Assembly (NCBI GenBank): GCA_018644665.1
Contig: JABGQA010000080.1
Span: forward strand, 56,445 to 120,444
DNA: 64,000 bases
Origin: Candidatus Poribacteria bacterium
GTDB lineage: Bacteria; Poribacteria; WGA-4E; GCA-2687025
Reading direction: 5' to 3'
The notes under the pieces are model-generated. The model was not told the origin of the DNA and searched no databases. It saw nothing but the letters and a program-made list of their open reading frames with translations. This document shows, one piece after another, positions 27,701 to 35,129 of the stretch (the first letter of the stretch is position 1; every line of letters starts with the position of its first letter). Position numbers and translations under genes: made by a program.

Positions 27701-29212
27701 GATCGTGCCGCCGGATGCGTACAGCGTCTGCATGGCCCCCTTCCGCACTGTGGCGACGTTGTCCAGCCGGTCGAGGGAGATGCGCGGTTGCAGCTCGCGT
27801 ACCCGTGTGTCTGCGTAGCGCCCCGCGAGCATGTTCAGCACGCCGTCGAACGCGTCCCGCGGCAACGCGTGATACGGATAGGTCGAGCGCAGGAAGGCGA
27901 ACAGCTCGTCGATGTCCCACCGCTCAGCCCCGACCATGGACACCACGATCTGCGCCAGCACGTCCAGCGGGCAACGAACCGGCCGTACCTCCTCGATGTC
28001 TTGATCCTCGATCGCAGCGGCGAGAACGGCCGCATGGATGAAATCGCGTGCGTGCGTCGGGAATAGGGCCGCGCGACTGACCTCGCCCACCTGATGGCCA
28101 GCCCGGCCCACACGCTGTATGGCAGACGAGATCGACGATGGCGATTGGATGAGCACCACCTCGTCCAGCGCGCCGATGTCGATACCCATCTCCAGCGAAC
28201 TCGTGGCGACGATGCCCTTGAGTTCGCCATCCTTCAGCTTCCGCTCGACCTCTTCACGGATCTCCCGCGAGAGCGAACCGTGGTGGGAGTAGGCGACCGG
28301 TTCGTCTTCGAGTTCGTTGATGAAGAGGGTGATCTTCTCGCACAGCCGACGACTGTTCGTGAACAATAGCGTCGAGCGATTTCCCGCGATGATCGTGCGG
28401 AACTCGTCTACCAGGGGCTCCCAGAAGTCGTCGCGATCGCGGTCGTCGTTCGCCGCCTGCGGGAAACTCACGCGCACGTCGTAGCTCTTCGAGGCGTCCG
28501 AGCGGATCGTCGTCACGGGGCGAGGCGTGTACTGTGCGTCGGAGCCGGCCCCGGCCATCGTGAAGCCGCCCACGAACTCGCCGACGACGTCCATCGGCCG
28601 TACGGTCGCCGACAGCGCGATGCGCTGGAACTCGCCCGATTCCCGCACCAACCGTTCCGCCGCGGTGATCAGGTGCGTGCCGCGCTTCGATCCCACGACG
28701 GAGTGGATCTCGTCGAGGAGCAGCGCCGAAACCTCCGACAGCATGGACCGTCCCCCTGCCGAACTGAGGAGCAGGTTCAGGCTCTCTGGCGTCGTGATGA
28801 GGATCTCGGGCGGATGGCGCTGCATGCGGCGGCGGTCGGCCTGCGGGGTGTCTCCGCTCCGCGTCATCACGCGGATCTCCGGGAACGGCTGGTCTGCCGC
28901 GACGAAGTACTCCTCCAGCTCCCGCAGGGGCCGCAGCAGATTGCGGCGTATGTCGTTGTTGAGGGCCTTGAGGGGTGAGACGTAGATCACGCTGGTGACG
29001 CCAGTCGGCAGTTGCTCCTCGACCAACTGGTTTAGAGCCCACAGGAACGCCGTCAGCGTTTTACCACTACCTGTCGGCGCCGTGATGAGGACGTGCTCGC
29101 CGTTCGCGATATGGGGCCACGCCTTGGCCTGTACGTCCGTCGGCTCCCCGATCTGCTCCTCGAACCAGTCGCGGATCAGCGGGTGGAACAGGTCCATCGT
29201 GTCGCCGTGCAT
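24728..29212 (-). CDS. lhr: Full-length Lhr family DNA helicase
   Basis: 1,494 residues, close to E. coli Lhr (1,538) and much longer than the 850-residue Lhr-core proteins. Seen: a Q-like motif QAKAWPHI near 28, Walker A APTGSGKT at 45-52, SPLKALNNDIRRN, TTPESLNLLL, Walker B box LLLDEIHSVVGSKRG, SATV, LLFTNSRRLCEK, SSLEMGIDIG and QRVGRAGHQ in superfamily 2 order. The winged-helix and Lhr beta-barrel region follows to about 880; the C-terminal 600 residues correspond to the extra domain of long Lhr, which in E. coli has been linked to uracil-DNA glycosylase activity. ATG at 29212 has GAGGTGAG very close; ATG at 29197 is an alternative. A DNA-repair role is inferred from the family. Confidence 0.92.
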   Translation of the reverse strand: MHGDTMDLFHPLIRDWFEEQIGEPTDVQAKAWPHIANGEHVLITAPTGSGKTLTAFLWALNQLVEEQLPTGVTSVIYVSPLKALNNDIRRNLLRPLRELEEYFVAADQPFPEIRVMTRSGDTPQADRRRMQRHPPEILITTPESLNLLLSSAGGRSMLSEVSALLLDEIHSVVGSKRGTHLITAAERLVRESGEFQRIALSATVRPMDVVGEFVGGFTMAGAGSDAQYTPRPVTTIRSDASKSYDVRVSFPQAANDDRDRDDFWEPLVDEFRTIIAGNRSTLLFTNSRRLCEKITLFINELEDEPVAYSHHGSLSREIREEVERKLKDGELKGIVATSSLEMGIDIGALDEVVLIQSPSSISSAIQRVGRAGHQVGEVSRAALFPTHARDFIHAAVLAAAIEDQDIEEVRPVRCPLDVLAQIVVSMVGAERWDIDELFAFLRSTYPYHALPRDAFDGVLNMLAGRYADTRVRELQPRISLDRLDNVATVRKGAMQTLYASGGTIPDRGYFHMRHHESNARIGDLDEEFVWEQEEGTTFTLGAQSWRIERVTHNDVFVSSVPTVSRAMPFWKGEAYNRDFHFSERIGLFLEEATSRLDDPSFAADLQTRHSMNGAAADSLVDFLMRQKQVTKRELPHRHHVLIEYCDTGPDGAPATQIVITTLWGGRLNRPYALALAAAWEAQYDEALEVYAEDDCVVLLAPFEIEAEQLIGLVRSSELESLLRKRLESSGFFGARFRECAGRALLVTRNRMGQRMPLWLSRLRSKKLLESVMGYDDFPILLEAWRTSLQDEFDMEGLRRVLEELESGVVQWSGAKLQRMSPFAQTIGWWQVNQYMYKGDDPQFGRESNLRGDLLREVVFTPGLRPTVDRYVVEEYEGKRHLITAGYSPETPQELLDWVKERVAIPEGEWAALQDAMRRDHDGIPEHVVEAIASKVARVFPRGADAPVIVALERLAVVAAALYGPGEPPRAELLDGADGPALTLSDDVDPEEMLTALVGEWLQFYGPREDWVIAATLGVEKSRLELALGDLMDGEKVITGDLITGGDGRYVCDAENFESLLRLSRARAAPSFEPVALELLPLMLASVQRLPERRDDVDGVYEAVEQLSCYPARAEAWESDILPARVPAYMTPLLDAIMQEGQVRWVGSEGRRLAFVFDADLDLLSLEADAAAQAIDEEEDAEDSPVTDLLPEAAGRYTFTTVQQTAKEKPSAIAAKLWEAAWTGDATNDTFLAVRRGIESKFEVADTAVAATPSRRRPAGGRRAALGRLRSSATQAGSWMQLPKPDMTADLIETEERKKDRARLLLDRYGVLFKQLLQREAPPFRWAALFRTLRLMELSGEVLGGCFFHGLPGLQFVSHQAFRTLQRRLPEDAVYWMNATDPASVCGLGIDGFRGKMPKREVGTHLVYRGSELVLVSQRQGKALTISADPDDVAMTEYLAPLRHLLTRAFQPVSRLTVETINDEDAGKSPYVDALRTAFDAMVDYRTVVLYRRME

Positions 29213-29292
29213 GACTCACCTCGTGGGCCGATGGAACCGGCGCGGAATCCGACGCTACGTAATGGGCCCAGCGGCGGGCCGCGTCAACGCGA

Positions 29293-30147
29293 TCAGGGAG
29301 CCGCAGCAGGCTGCCAGTTGAGCAGCACCACCGCGATGGCCGAGGCCGCAATCCCCAGGTAAAGCCGCGTGGTCGGCCGCTCGCGCAGCATGGCCACCGC
29401 GATGACCGCGGTGAGGATCAAGCTGCCGCACGCTGCAACGGGGAAGACGATCACCCCCGGCAACTCCTCGAGGGCCTTGAGAAGGAACGTCACCTGTATC
29501 ATGTTGCATGCGCCGATCGCCGCCCCCCAGACGGCCTCGCCGAGTGTCGGTAGCTTGCCGTGCCGCAGCAACAGTACGATAGACATGACGCCAGACGATA
29601 CATACACCAGGAGCACGTAGAACGCCTTCTCGTCGGGCACGTGCAACTCGGCGAAGGCCTTGGCGAATAGCCGCGAGCCGCCAACCAGCATGAAGAACGC
29701 CACCAGCCGCCACCGAAGGCCGCCAACGATCTCGCCCAGGATGTTCCTGCGAGCGTCGAGAAGGGCGATCGACCCGCCGGCCACGGTCATTCCGACAAGC
29801 TGCATGGCAGTGGGGTATTCCATCCACAGGAAGATGGAGGCCAGAATCGGCACGAGGACGGACAGCTGTACGATTGCGCCTGTAGCGGCGATCCCCTGGT
29901 GCTTGATGCCGAACAGGAGGAGGAAGTACGCGACGTAGTACACGATGCCGTTCAGCGTGCCGTACGCCCCGCCGGCCCACCCGATGTCGATCGTGTCGCG
30001 CGACAGGAACCAGACTGCCGCGATGACCGCCGCGACGATATAGTTCAGCCCGCCGACCACGATCAGGTCCCGCTTCTGCAGCCCGGCCGCCTTGACGCCC
30101 AACCCGAATCCCGAGCCGAAGACGATGTGCAGTGTGAGACTGAGCAA
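29293..30147 (-). CDS. EamA/DMT-superfamily membrane transporter
   Basis: 284 residues, about ten hydrophobic segments in two repeated halves, as in EamA drug/metabolite carriers. The frame stays open far upstream, antisense to argC, but the membrane protein begins at LLSLTLHIVFGSGFGLG; a TTG at 30147 with AAGGGA 5 nt upstream is the best start. Segments include LIVVGGLNYIVAAVIAAVWFL, IVYYVAYFLLLFGI, IVQLSVLVPILASIFLWM, LVAFFMLVGG and an end LGIAASAIAVVLLNW, with RERPTTR between the last two. It lies 80 bp downstream of lhr's start in the divergent sense of the small gene at 30241. The substrate is unknown. Confidence 0.8.
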   Translation of the reverse strand: MLSLTLHIVFGSGFGLGVKAAGLQKRDLIVVGGLNYIVAAVIAAVWFLSRDTIDIGWAGGAYGTLNGIVYYVAYFLLLFGIKHQGIAATGAIVQLSVLVPILASIFLWMEYPTAMQLVGMTVAGGSIALLDARRNILGEIVGGLRWRLVAFFMLVGGSRLFAKAFAELHVPDEKAFYVLLVYVSSGVMSIVLLLRHGKLPTLGEAVWGAAIGACNMIQVTFLLKALEELPGVIVFPVAACGSLILTAVIAVAMLRERPTTRLYLGIAASAIAVVLLNWQPAAAP

Positions 30148-30201
30148 GACCGTCCCTTCGATTAGCCGTGGCGCGGGGTGGAATCCCGGCGCGAGAACCA
30201 G

Positions 30202-30207
30202 TATAAA
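30202..30207 (+). promoter_or_regulatory. -10 box TATAAA before the small anchored protein
   Basis: TATAAA matches the -10 consensus at five of six, 33 bp before the ATG at 30241. The matching -35 region (TGGAAT, 17 bp upstream) is poor, so an activator or another sigma factor may be involved. Confidence 0.45.
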
Positions 30208-30240
30208 TGTAGATGACGCGGGAACCCAAGGAGACACGGG

Positions 30241-30615
30241 ATGAAGGCACTCGTATGGTTCGGCGCGCCGCTGTTGGCGCTTACGGTAATCGGGGCCGCT
30301 AGCTACTTGGTCGTGTGCGACACATCCAAGGCCGACGTAGACGCCGCCCAGGTGTCTCTGGTGTCGGCAGAGGCCACCGGTGACGGTTGCTGCGCCGCGC
30401 CCGAGGCGACGTCCGTCGCCCTGAAGACCGAGGCCGCCTGCCCGGTCACCGGCGCCACGAAAGTCGCGCACGCGGCTGCCGACGCTGCCGCTACCTGCCC
30501 GCACGGCCCATCCACGAAGGCCGCGGCCGACGGCGAGGCATGTGCGCACGCCGAGCAGACGCTCGCGCAAGTCGACACCGCGGTCGAGACCGACCTCGTA
30601 GCGGATGCCAACTAG
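30241..30615 (+). CDS. Small membrane-anchored, Cys-containing Ala-rich protein
   Basis: 124 residues, ATG preceded by AAGGAG at the right distance and by a TATAAA box. Residues 4-26 (ALVWFGAPLLALTVIGAASYLVV) form an uncleaved anchor or signal peptide. The rest is Ala/Thr/Asp-rich and acidic, with cysteines at GCC, AACP, ATCPHG and GEACAHAEQ, the last two next to His. Spaced Cys-Pro/Cys-His pairs suggest metal binding or disulfides outside the membrane. I know no family. Base composition matches the neighbours. It lies between the EamA gene (divergent) and argC, which starts 135 bp later and is probably separate. Coding is likely, given good start signals and GC-rich third positions. Confidence 0.65.
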   Translation: MKALVWFGAPLLALTVIGAASYLVVCDTSKADVDAAQVSLVSAEATGDGCCAAPEATSVALKTEAACPVTGATKVAHAAADAAATCPHGPSTKAAADGEACAHAEQTLAQVDTAVETDLVADAN

Positions 30616-30750
30616 CGCCGCGGACCGCACAAACCGGTCTGTGACGCGGCTCCTGAAGCGCGTCGGTCGCCTCCCCGCGCCTTGCCCCTGATTCAGCGGC
30701 ACGGGTAGCATTGGGCGCAACCCAGACTCTCTGCACAGGCGGGCTGCACC

Positions 30751-31791
30751 ATGAGAATAGGCATCGTCGGCGCGGGTAGCTACCCGGCGTGCGAGTTGGT
30801 TCGGTTGCTGGCCGGTCACCCCGGCGGCCTGTCGCTGGAGGTGATCACGTCGCGCACCGCCGACGGCAGACGCATTTCCGACGTGTCGCCGAATCTGCGC
30901 GGCTACTGTGACCTCGCGTTCGAACCGACCGGTCTGGACACGTTGCGCGGTCGCGTGGACACCGTGGTGCTGTCTGTGCCCCATCGCGCTGCCCAGGAGC
31001 ATGTGCCGTCGCTGCTGGATGCCGGATTCCGGGTGGTCGACTTCAGCGCGGACTTCCGCCTGCACGACGCCGACACCTACGAAAACTGGTACGGGACAGA
31101 GCACGTCGCTCGCGGATTCCTTGGGCGCGCCGTGTACGGCCTGCCAGAACGCTACCGCGACGACATCCGCGATGCCGACCTCGTCGCGAACCCTGGGTGC
31201 TACCCGACAAGCGGTATCCTGGGGGCCCTGCCGCTCATCGCGGACGGGCTCGTCGAGCCGGACTCCCTCATCATAGACTCCAAGACGGGCATGTCCGGGG
31301 CGAGCCGCACGCCGAGTGATTCCGCTCATTTCGTCTCGCGCCACGAGAACATCACGGCGTACAACATAGGCAAGCACCGGCACACGCCCGAGATCGAGCA
31401 GGAGTTGGGGGCCGTCACGGACGCGGACGTGACCGTCAGCTTCACACCACACCTGATGCCGATGACCCGCGGGATTCTGAGCACGATGTACGGCACGCTC
31501 CGACGGCCCACGACCACAGACGCGGTCCTCGAGCGCTACCGCGTGCGGTACAAGGACGAGGCGTTCGTGCAGGTCCTGGACGCCGGTAAGCCGGCCGAGA
31601 CCAAGGCCGTCCTCGGCAGCAACAACGTCCACATCGGCGCCGAGGTCGACGCGCGCGTCGGGCGGGTAGTCGTGACGTGCGCCATCGACAATCTAGGCAA
31701 GGGCGCGGCGGGGGCCGTGGTGCAGAATCTCAATCTGATGGCGGGCCTCGACGAGACGAGCGGCCTGGCATTCCCCGGTATGATGCCGTAG
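30751..31791 (+). CDS. argC: N-acetyl-gamma-glutamyl-phosphate reductase
   Basis: 346 residues, normal length. ArgC reduces N-acetylglutamyl-phosphate to the semialdehyde, third step of arginine synthesis, with NADPH. Seen: a Rossmann start RIGIVGAGSYPACELVRLL, VVLSVPHRAA, VVDFSADFRL near 97, VYGLPERYR, NPGCYPTSGILG near 148 with the catalytic Cys, SKTGMSGASR, NITAYNIGKHRHTPEIEQEL with the catalytic His, and FTPHLMPMTRGILSTMYG. The nucleotide loop is GAGSYPACE where most have GASGYTGAE, a small variation. No other arg gene is near. It stands 55 bp ahead of the ARC gene. Confidence 0.95.
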   Translation: MRIGIVGAGSYPACELVRLLAGHPGGLSLEVITSRTADGRRISDVSPNLRGYCDLAFEPTGLDTLRGRVDTVVLSVPHRAAQEHVPSLLDAGFRVVDFSADFRLHDADTYENWYGTEHVARGFLGRAVYGLPERYRDDIRDADLVANPGCYPTSGILGALPLIADGLVEPDSLIIDSKTGMSGASRTPSDSAHFVSRHENITAYNIGKHRHTPEIEQELGAVTDADVTVSFTPHLMPMTRGILSTMYGTLRRPTTTDAVLERYRVRYKDEAFVQVLDAGKPAETKAVLGSNNVHIGAEVDARVGRVVVTCAIDNLGKGAAGAVVQNLNLMAGLDETSGLAFPGMMP

Positions 31792-31846
31792 CCGACCCCG
31801 ATGTATCGCGCGCGCCACACACCTGATCAGGATGAGGAGGCCACGC

Positions 31847-33592
31847 ATGGCGAACGGCGAAGACTCACGCGGACGCGACCGCGGGCCCTTCGACCCGGAT
31901 CGGCGCCGCCGAGGCGAGCCGCGCCTGGAGGACGACGCCGGCCCCGAGCGTGACTCGGTATCCCTCGATCTCGTGTACGAACTCATCGCGGGGACCGAGG
32001 AGGACGACCCGCGCCGGGCAGTCATATACCAACTCCGCCGGCAGCTCATAGACGACGAGCAGCGCTACCAGGAAACGCGCCAGGAGATCAACGAGCTGGA
32101 GGGCGCCTGCGAGAAGCTCACAGCCCCCGCGAACAGGATCGGCATCTACCTCGGCTCTCCGAAAGACCGGATCGCGCAGGTGGTCGTGAGTGGGTCCACC
32201 TACTTCTCGAACGTCGACCCGCGGATCGAAATGGACACGTTGCGCGTGGGTTCGCAGGTCCTGCTGAACGAGGCGTATGTCGTGGTCGGAGATCTGGGCC
32301 ATACCGACACGGGCACTGTCGCCAAGGTCGTCGACGAACTGGACGATGGACGGATTCGCGTCGGGCAGGAACCCACCGGGCAATCCACCGTCCTCCAGCG
32401 CGGAAGCGAAATCGGCGAGAAGAAGGTGTCGTCCGGCGACGAAGTGCTCGTGGACGCCTCGGCCCGCGTGGCGTTGGAGGTGTTCCCCAAGCAGGAGGCA
32501 CGGGACTACTTCCTCGACGAGGTGCCGGACGTGTCGTGGGAGCAGGTCGGCGGACAGGACGAGGCGATAAACGCCATCCAGGACGCCATCGAGATGCCGC
32601 TGCTGCATCCCGAACTCTTCGAGCGTTTCCAGTTCACGACACCCAAGGGCTTCCTCCTATATGGGCCTCCCGGGTGCGGCAAGACACTCATCGGCAAGGC
32701 CACGGCGCACAATCTCGTGAACAAGATCCGGGAGCGCACAGGCGAGGACATCGAAGGCCAGTTCCTGCACATCAAGGGCCCCGAAATCCTGAACATGTGG
32801 CTTGGCGAGTCCGAGCGCAAGGTGCGCGAGATCTTCAGCATCGCCCGCGAGAAGCGCAAGCAGGGCATCCTCCCGTTCGTCTTCATCGACGAAGCCGAGT
32901 CCGTTCTCGGGACGCGGCGCGCCCTGCGATCGCACAACATATCGAACACTGTCGTGCCCATGTTCTGCGCCGAGATGGACGGCATCGAGTCCATCGAGGA
33001 TGTCGTCATCATCCTGGCGACCAACCGCCAGGATCTCATCGACCCGGCCATCCTGCGACCCGGCCGGATCGACCGGAAGATTAAAGTCAACCGGCCGGAC
33101 GAGAACGGCACGCGTGAGATCTTCCGCATATACCTGACCGCCGACCTGCCGCTGGACCGCGAGTTGCTCGCGCGTCACGATGACGACGCGGCCGCTGCCG
33201 CCGCCGATCTTGTCGACACCGTCGTCGACGAGCTGTACGCCGAGCGTGACGACACCCGGTTCCTCGAAGTCGCGATGGCGGACGGCCACCGCGAAGTGCT
33301 GCACCGCTCGGATCTGGTGAGCGGCGCGATAGTGGCGTCTATCGTGCAGCGGTCGAAGGAGTACGCGATTAAGCGATCCGTCGATGCCGGTGAGGAGATG
33401 GGCATTTCGTTCGACGACCTGCGAGACGCCATCGAGCAGGAGTACACCGAGAACGAGATATTCCCGCCCACCGACAACATCGGCGACTGGCTCAAGCTCA
33501 TCGACCACGATCCCGAGAGCGTCGTCTCGGTGTCGCCCATCCGCGCGAGCAAGCAGCGCGTTCGTGCCCAGGCGCTCAGGGGAGTCATCTAG
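31847..33592 (+). CDS. arc: Proteasome-associated AAA ATPase ARC/Mpa
   Basis: 581 residues from an ATG at 31847 with GAGGAGG 6 nt upstream; the ATG at 31832 overlaps that site. ARC hexamers recognise Pup-like tags by an N-terminal coiled coil and thread substrates into the 20S core. Seen: coiled coil at about 58-90 ending KLTAPANRIGIYLG, tandem OB folds at about 95-215, VSWEQVGGQDEAINAIQDAIE near 229, Walker A GPPGCGKT 273-280, FVFIDEAES 344-352, ATNRQDLIDPAILRPGRIDR near 398. The pore loop reads MWLGESE rather than KYVGETE. The C terminus (ALRGVI) lacks the QYL/HbYX-type tail that docks on 20S rings. dop follows after 6 bp. Confidence in family high; partner unclear. Confidence 0.94.
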   Translation: MANGEDSRGRDRGPFDPDRRRRGEPRLEDDAGPERDSVSLDLVYELIAGTEEDDPRRAVIYQLRRQLIDDEQRYQETRQEINELEGACEKLTAPANRIGIYLGSPKDRIAQVVVSGSTYFSNVDPRIEMDTLRVGSQVLLNEAYVVVGDLGHTDTGTVAKVVDELDDGRIRVGQEPTGQSTVLQRGSEIGEKKVSSGDEVLVDASARVALEVFPKQEARDYFLDEVPDVSWEQVGGQDEAINAIQDAIEMPLLHPELFERFQFTTPKGFLLYGPPGCGKTLIGKATAHNLVNKIRERTGEDIEGQFLHIKGPEILNMWLGESERKVREIFSIAREKRKQGILPFVFIDEAESVLGTRRALRSHNISNTVVPMFCAEMDGIESIEDVVIILATNRQDLIDPAILRPGRIDRKIKVNRPDENGTREIFRIYLTADLPLDRELLARHDDDAAAAAADLVDTVVDELYAERDDTRFLEVAMADGHREVLHRSDLVSGAIVASIVQRSKEYAIKRSVDAGEEMGISFDDLRDAIEQEYTENEIFPPTDNIGDWLKLIDHDPESVVSVSPIRASKQRVRAQALRGVI

Positions 33593-33598
33593 CCGCCT

Positions 33599-35113
33599 AT
33601 GGACCGCCTATTCGGCATCGAGACGGAATACGGGATCATCCTCGACCAGGAGGCGGCTACCGACCCGGTCACCGAATCCGTCGCTCTCATCAAGTGCTAC
33701 CGTCCCGACGACCCAACGCCGCGCTGGGACTACTCGCACGAGGATCCGTACCGGGACGCGCGCGGATTCCGCGCGGACAAGCTCCAGGAGCACCCGGACG
33801 AGAAGGAAGAGCAGAAGCAGGACCGACGCCACAGGATGTCGTTCGAGGAGATGAAGAGCGACCGGATCCTGCACAACGGGGCAAGGCTCTACAACGACCA
33901 CGCTCACCCGGAGTATTCGACGCCGGAGTGCCTGGGCCTGTTCGACCTTGTAGCGCACGATAAGGCGGGGGAGCGCATCCTACTGCAATGCGCGCGCCGA
34001 CGCTCCGAGGAGCTGGGCACCGACGTTCTCCTCTACAAGAACAACACCGACTTCCGCGGTCACTCTTACGGGTGCCATGACAACTACTTGATGGCCCGGA
34101 GGGTGCCGTTCGACTACGTCCGCGCGAGCTTGATACCGTTCAACGTCACGCGGCAGGTGTTCGCTGGCGCGGGCAAGGTAGGCATCGAGACGGAGGCAGG
34201 CCTGAAGGACGCGGCGCGCTACCAGTTGTCTCAGCGCTCCGACTTCTTCAGCGTCGAGGCTAGTGTCGACACGATGCACCGGCGGCCGCTCGTCAACACC
34301 CGAGACGAGCCACACGCCGACCGTTCGAAATACCGTCGCCTGCACGGCATCGTCGGTGACGCGAACATGTCCGAGTACGCGACCGCTCTCAAGATGGGCA
34401 CGACCGCGCTGGTGCTCGACTGCATCGAGCAGCGCGTAGTCCCCGCGTCACTCGCCCTAGCTGACCCTATCCAGGCGATCAAGGACATCTCGCACGACGC
34501 GACCTACGCCTGGCCAGTCACGCTCGCAAACGGCGCCGCCTCGGATGCCATCGCCGTGCAACGGGAGTACCTGGCCCTCGCTCAGACGCACGCGAGCGCG
34601 CGTGACGCCGACACCGAGTGGGTGCTGCAGGAGTGGGAGCGGACCCTCGCTGCCCTCGCGCGAGACCCTATGGAGTTGGTCGGCGACCTCGACTGGGTCA
34701 CGAAGAAGTGGTTGCTGACTGCTTTTGCCGAGGAGGAAGGCGTCGAGTGGGGCGACCCTTGGCTGCGCAGTCTGGACCTCGAGTACCACAACATCGACCT
34801 CGACAACGGGCTGTTCTACGAGTTGCAGAAGGACGGGGCCGTCCGACGCCTTGTTGAGGAGACCGCGGTGATGGCGGCTGTGGACACGCCTCCTGGTGAC
34901 ACACGGGCGTACGTCCGTGGCGTCGCGATGGAGCGATACGGCGGCCAGGTCCAATCGGCCCAGTGGGACTCGCTGACGTTCGGCGTCAACGGCTCGGAGA
35001 AGACGCTGAGCCTGCACCCACTCGTCGAGGCGCCAGAACTGCTCCGGCATCGCGAAGCGCTGGACGCTTCCACCGACCTCCCGAGCTTCCTGGCGGCCAT
35101 CGGCTGCGACTGA
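33599..35113 (+). CDS. dop: Dop: deamidase/depupylase of the Pup pathway
   Basis: 504 residues, usual for Dop, start ATG 6 bp after ARC. Dop and PafA share a glutamine-synthetase fold; Dop deamidates Pup and removes it from targets. Seen: GIETEYGI with the Mg-binding Glu 8/10, RWDYSHEDPYRDARGF, an acidic/basic loop at about 58-88 in the place of the Dop-loop, ILHNGARLYNDHAHPEYSTPE with the catalytic Asp at 100, LYKNNTDFRGHSYGCHDNYLM near 145, QLSQRSDFF, NTRDEPHAD and GDANMSEYATALKMGTTALVLDCIE. These are Dop rather than PafA features. In actinobacteria pup and prcBA come next; here the following gene is convergent ppx 17 bp away, so the tag gene and the protease are elsewhere or missing. Confidence 0.93.
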   Translation: MDRLFGIETEYGIILDQEAATDPVTESVALIKCYRPDDPTPRWDYSHEDPYRDARGFRADKLQEHPDEKEEQKQDRRHRMSFEEMKSDRILHNGARLYNDHAHPEYSTPECLGLFDLVAHDKAGERILLQCARRRSEELGTDVLLYKNNTDFRGHSYGCHDNYLMARRVPFDYVRASLIPFNVTRQVFAGAGKVGIETEAGLKDAARYQLSQRSDFFSVEASVDTMHRRPLVNTRDEPHADRSKYRRLHGIVGDANMSEYATALKMGTTALVLDCIEQRVVPASLALADPIQAIKDISHDATYAWPVTLANGAASDAIAVQREYLALAQTHASARDADTEWVLQEWERTLAALARDPMELVGDLDWVTKKWLLTAFAEEEGVEWGDPWLRSLDLEYHNIDLDNGLFYELQKDGAVRRLVEETAVMAAVDTPPGDTRAYVRGVAMERYGGQVQSAQWDSLTFGVNGSEKTLSLHPLVEAPELLRHREALDASTDLPSFLAAIGCD

Positions 35114-35129
35114 GTCGACCGGGCGGGCC

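Noticed and set aside
30148..31632. Long in-frame extension of the EamA gene on the minus strand
   Set aside because: It runs antisense to argC and the small gene at 30241 and is not hydrophobic; the membrane protein begins near 30147.
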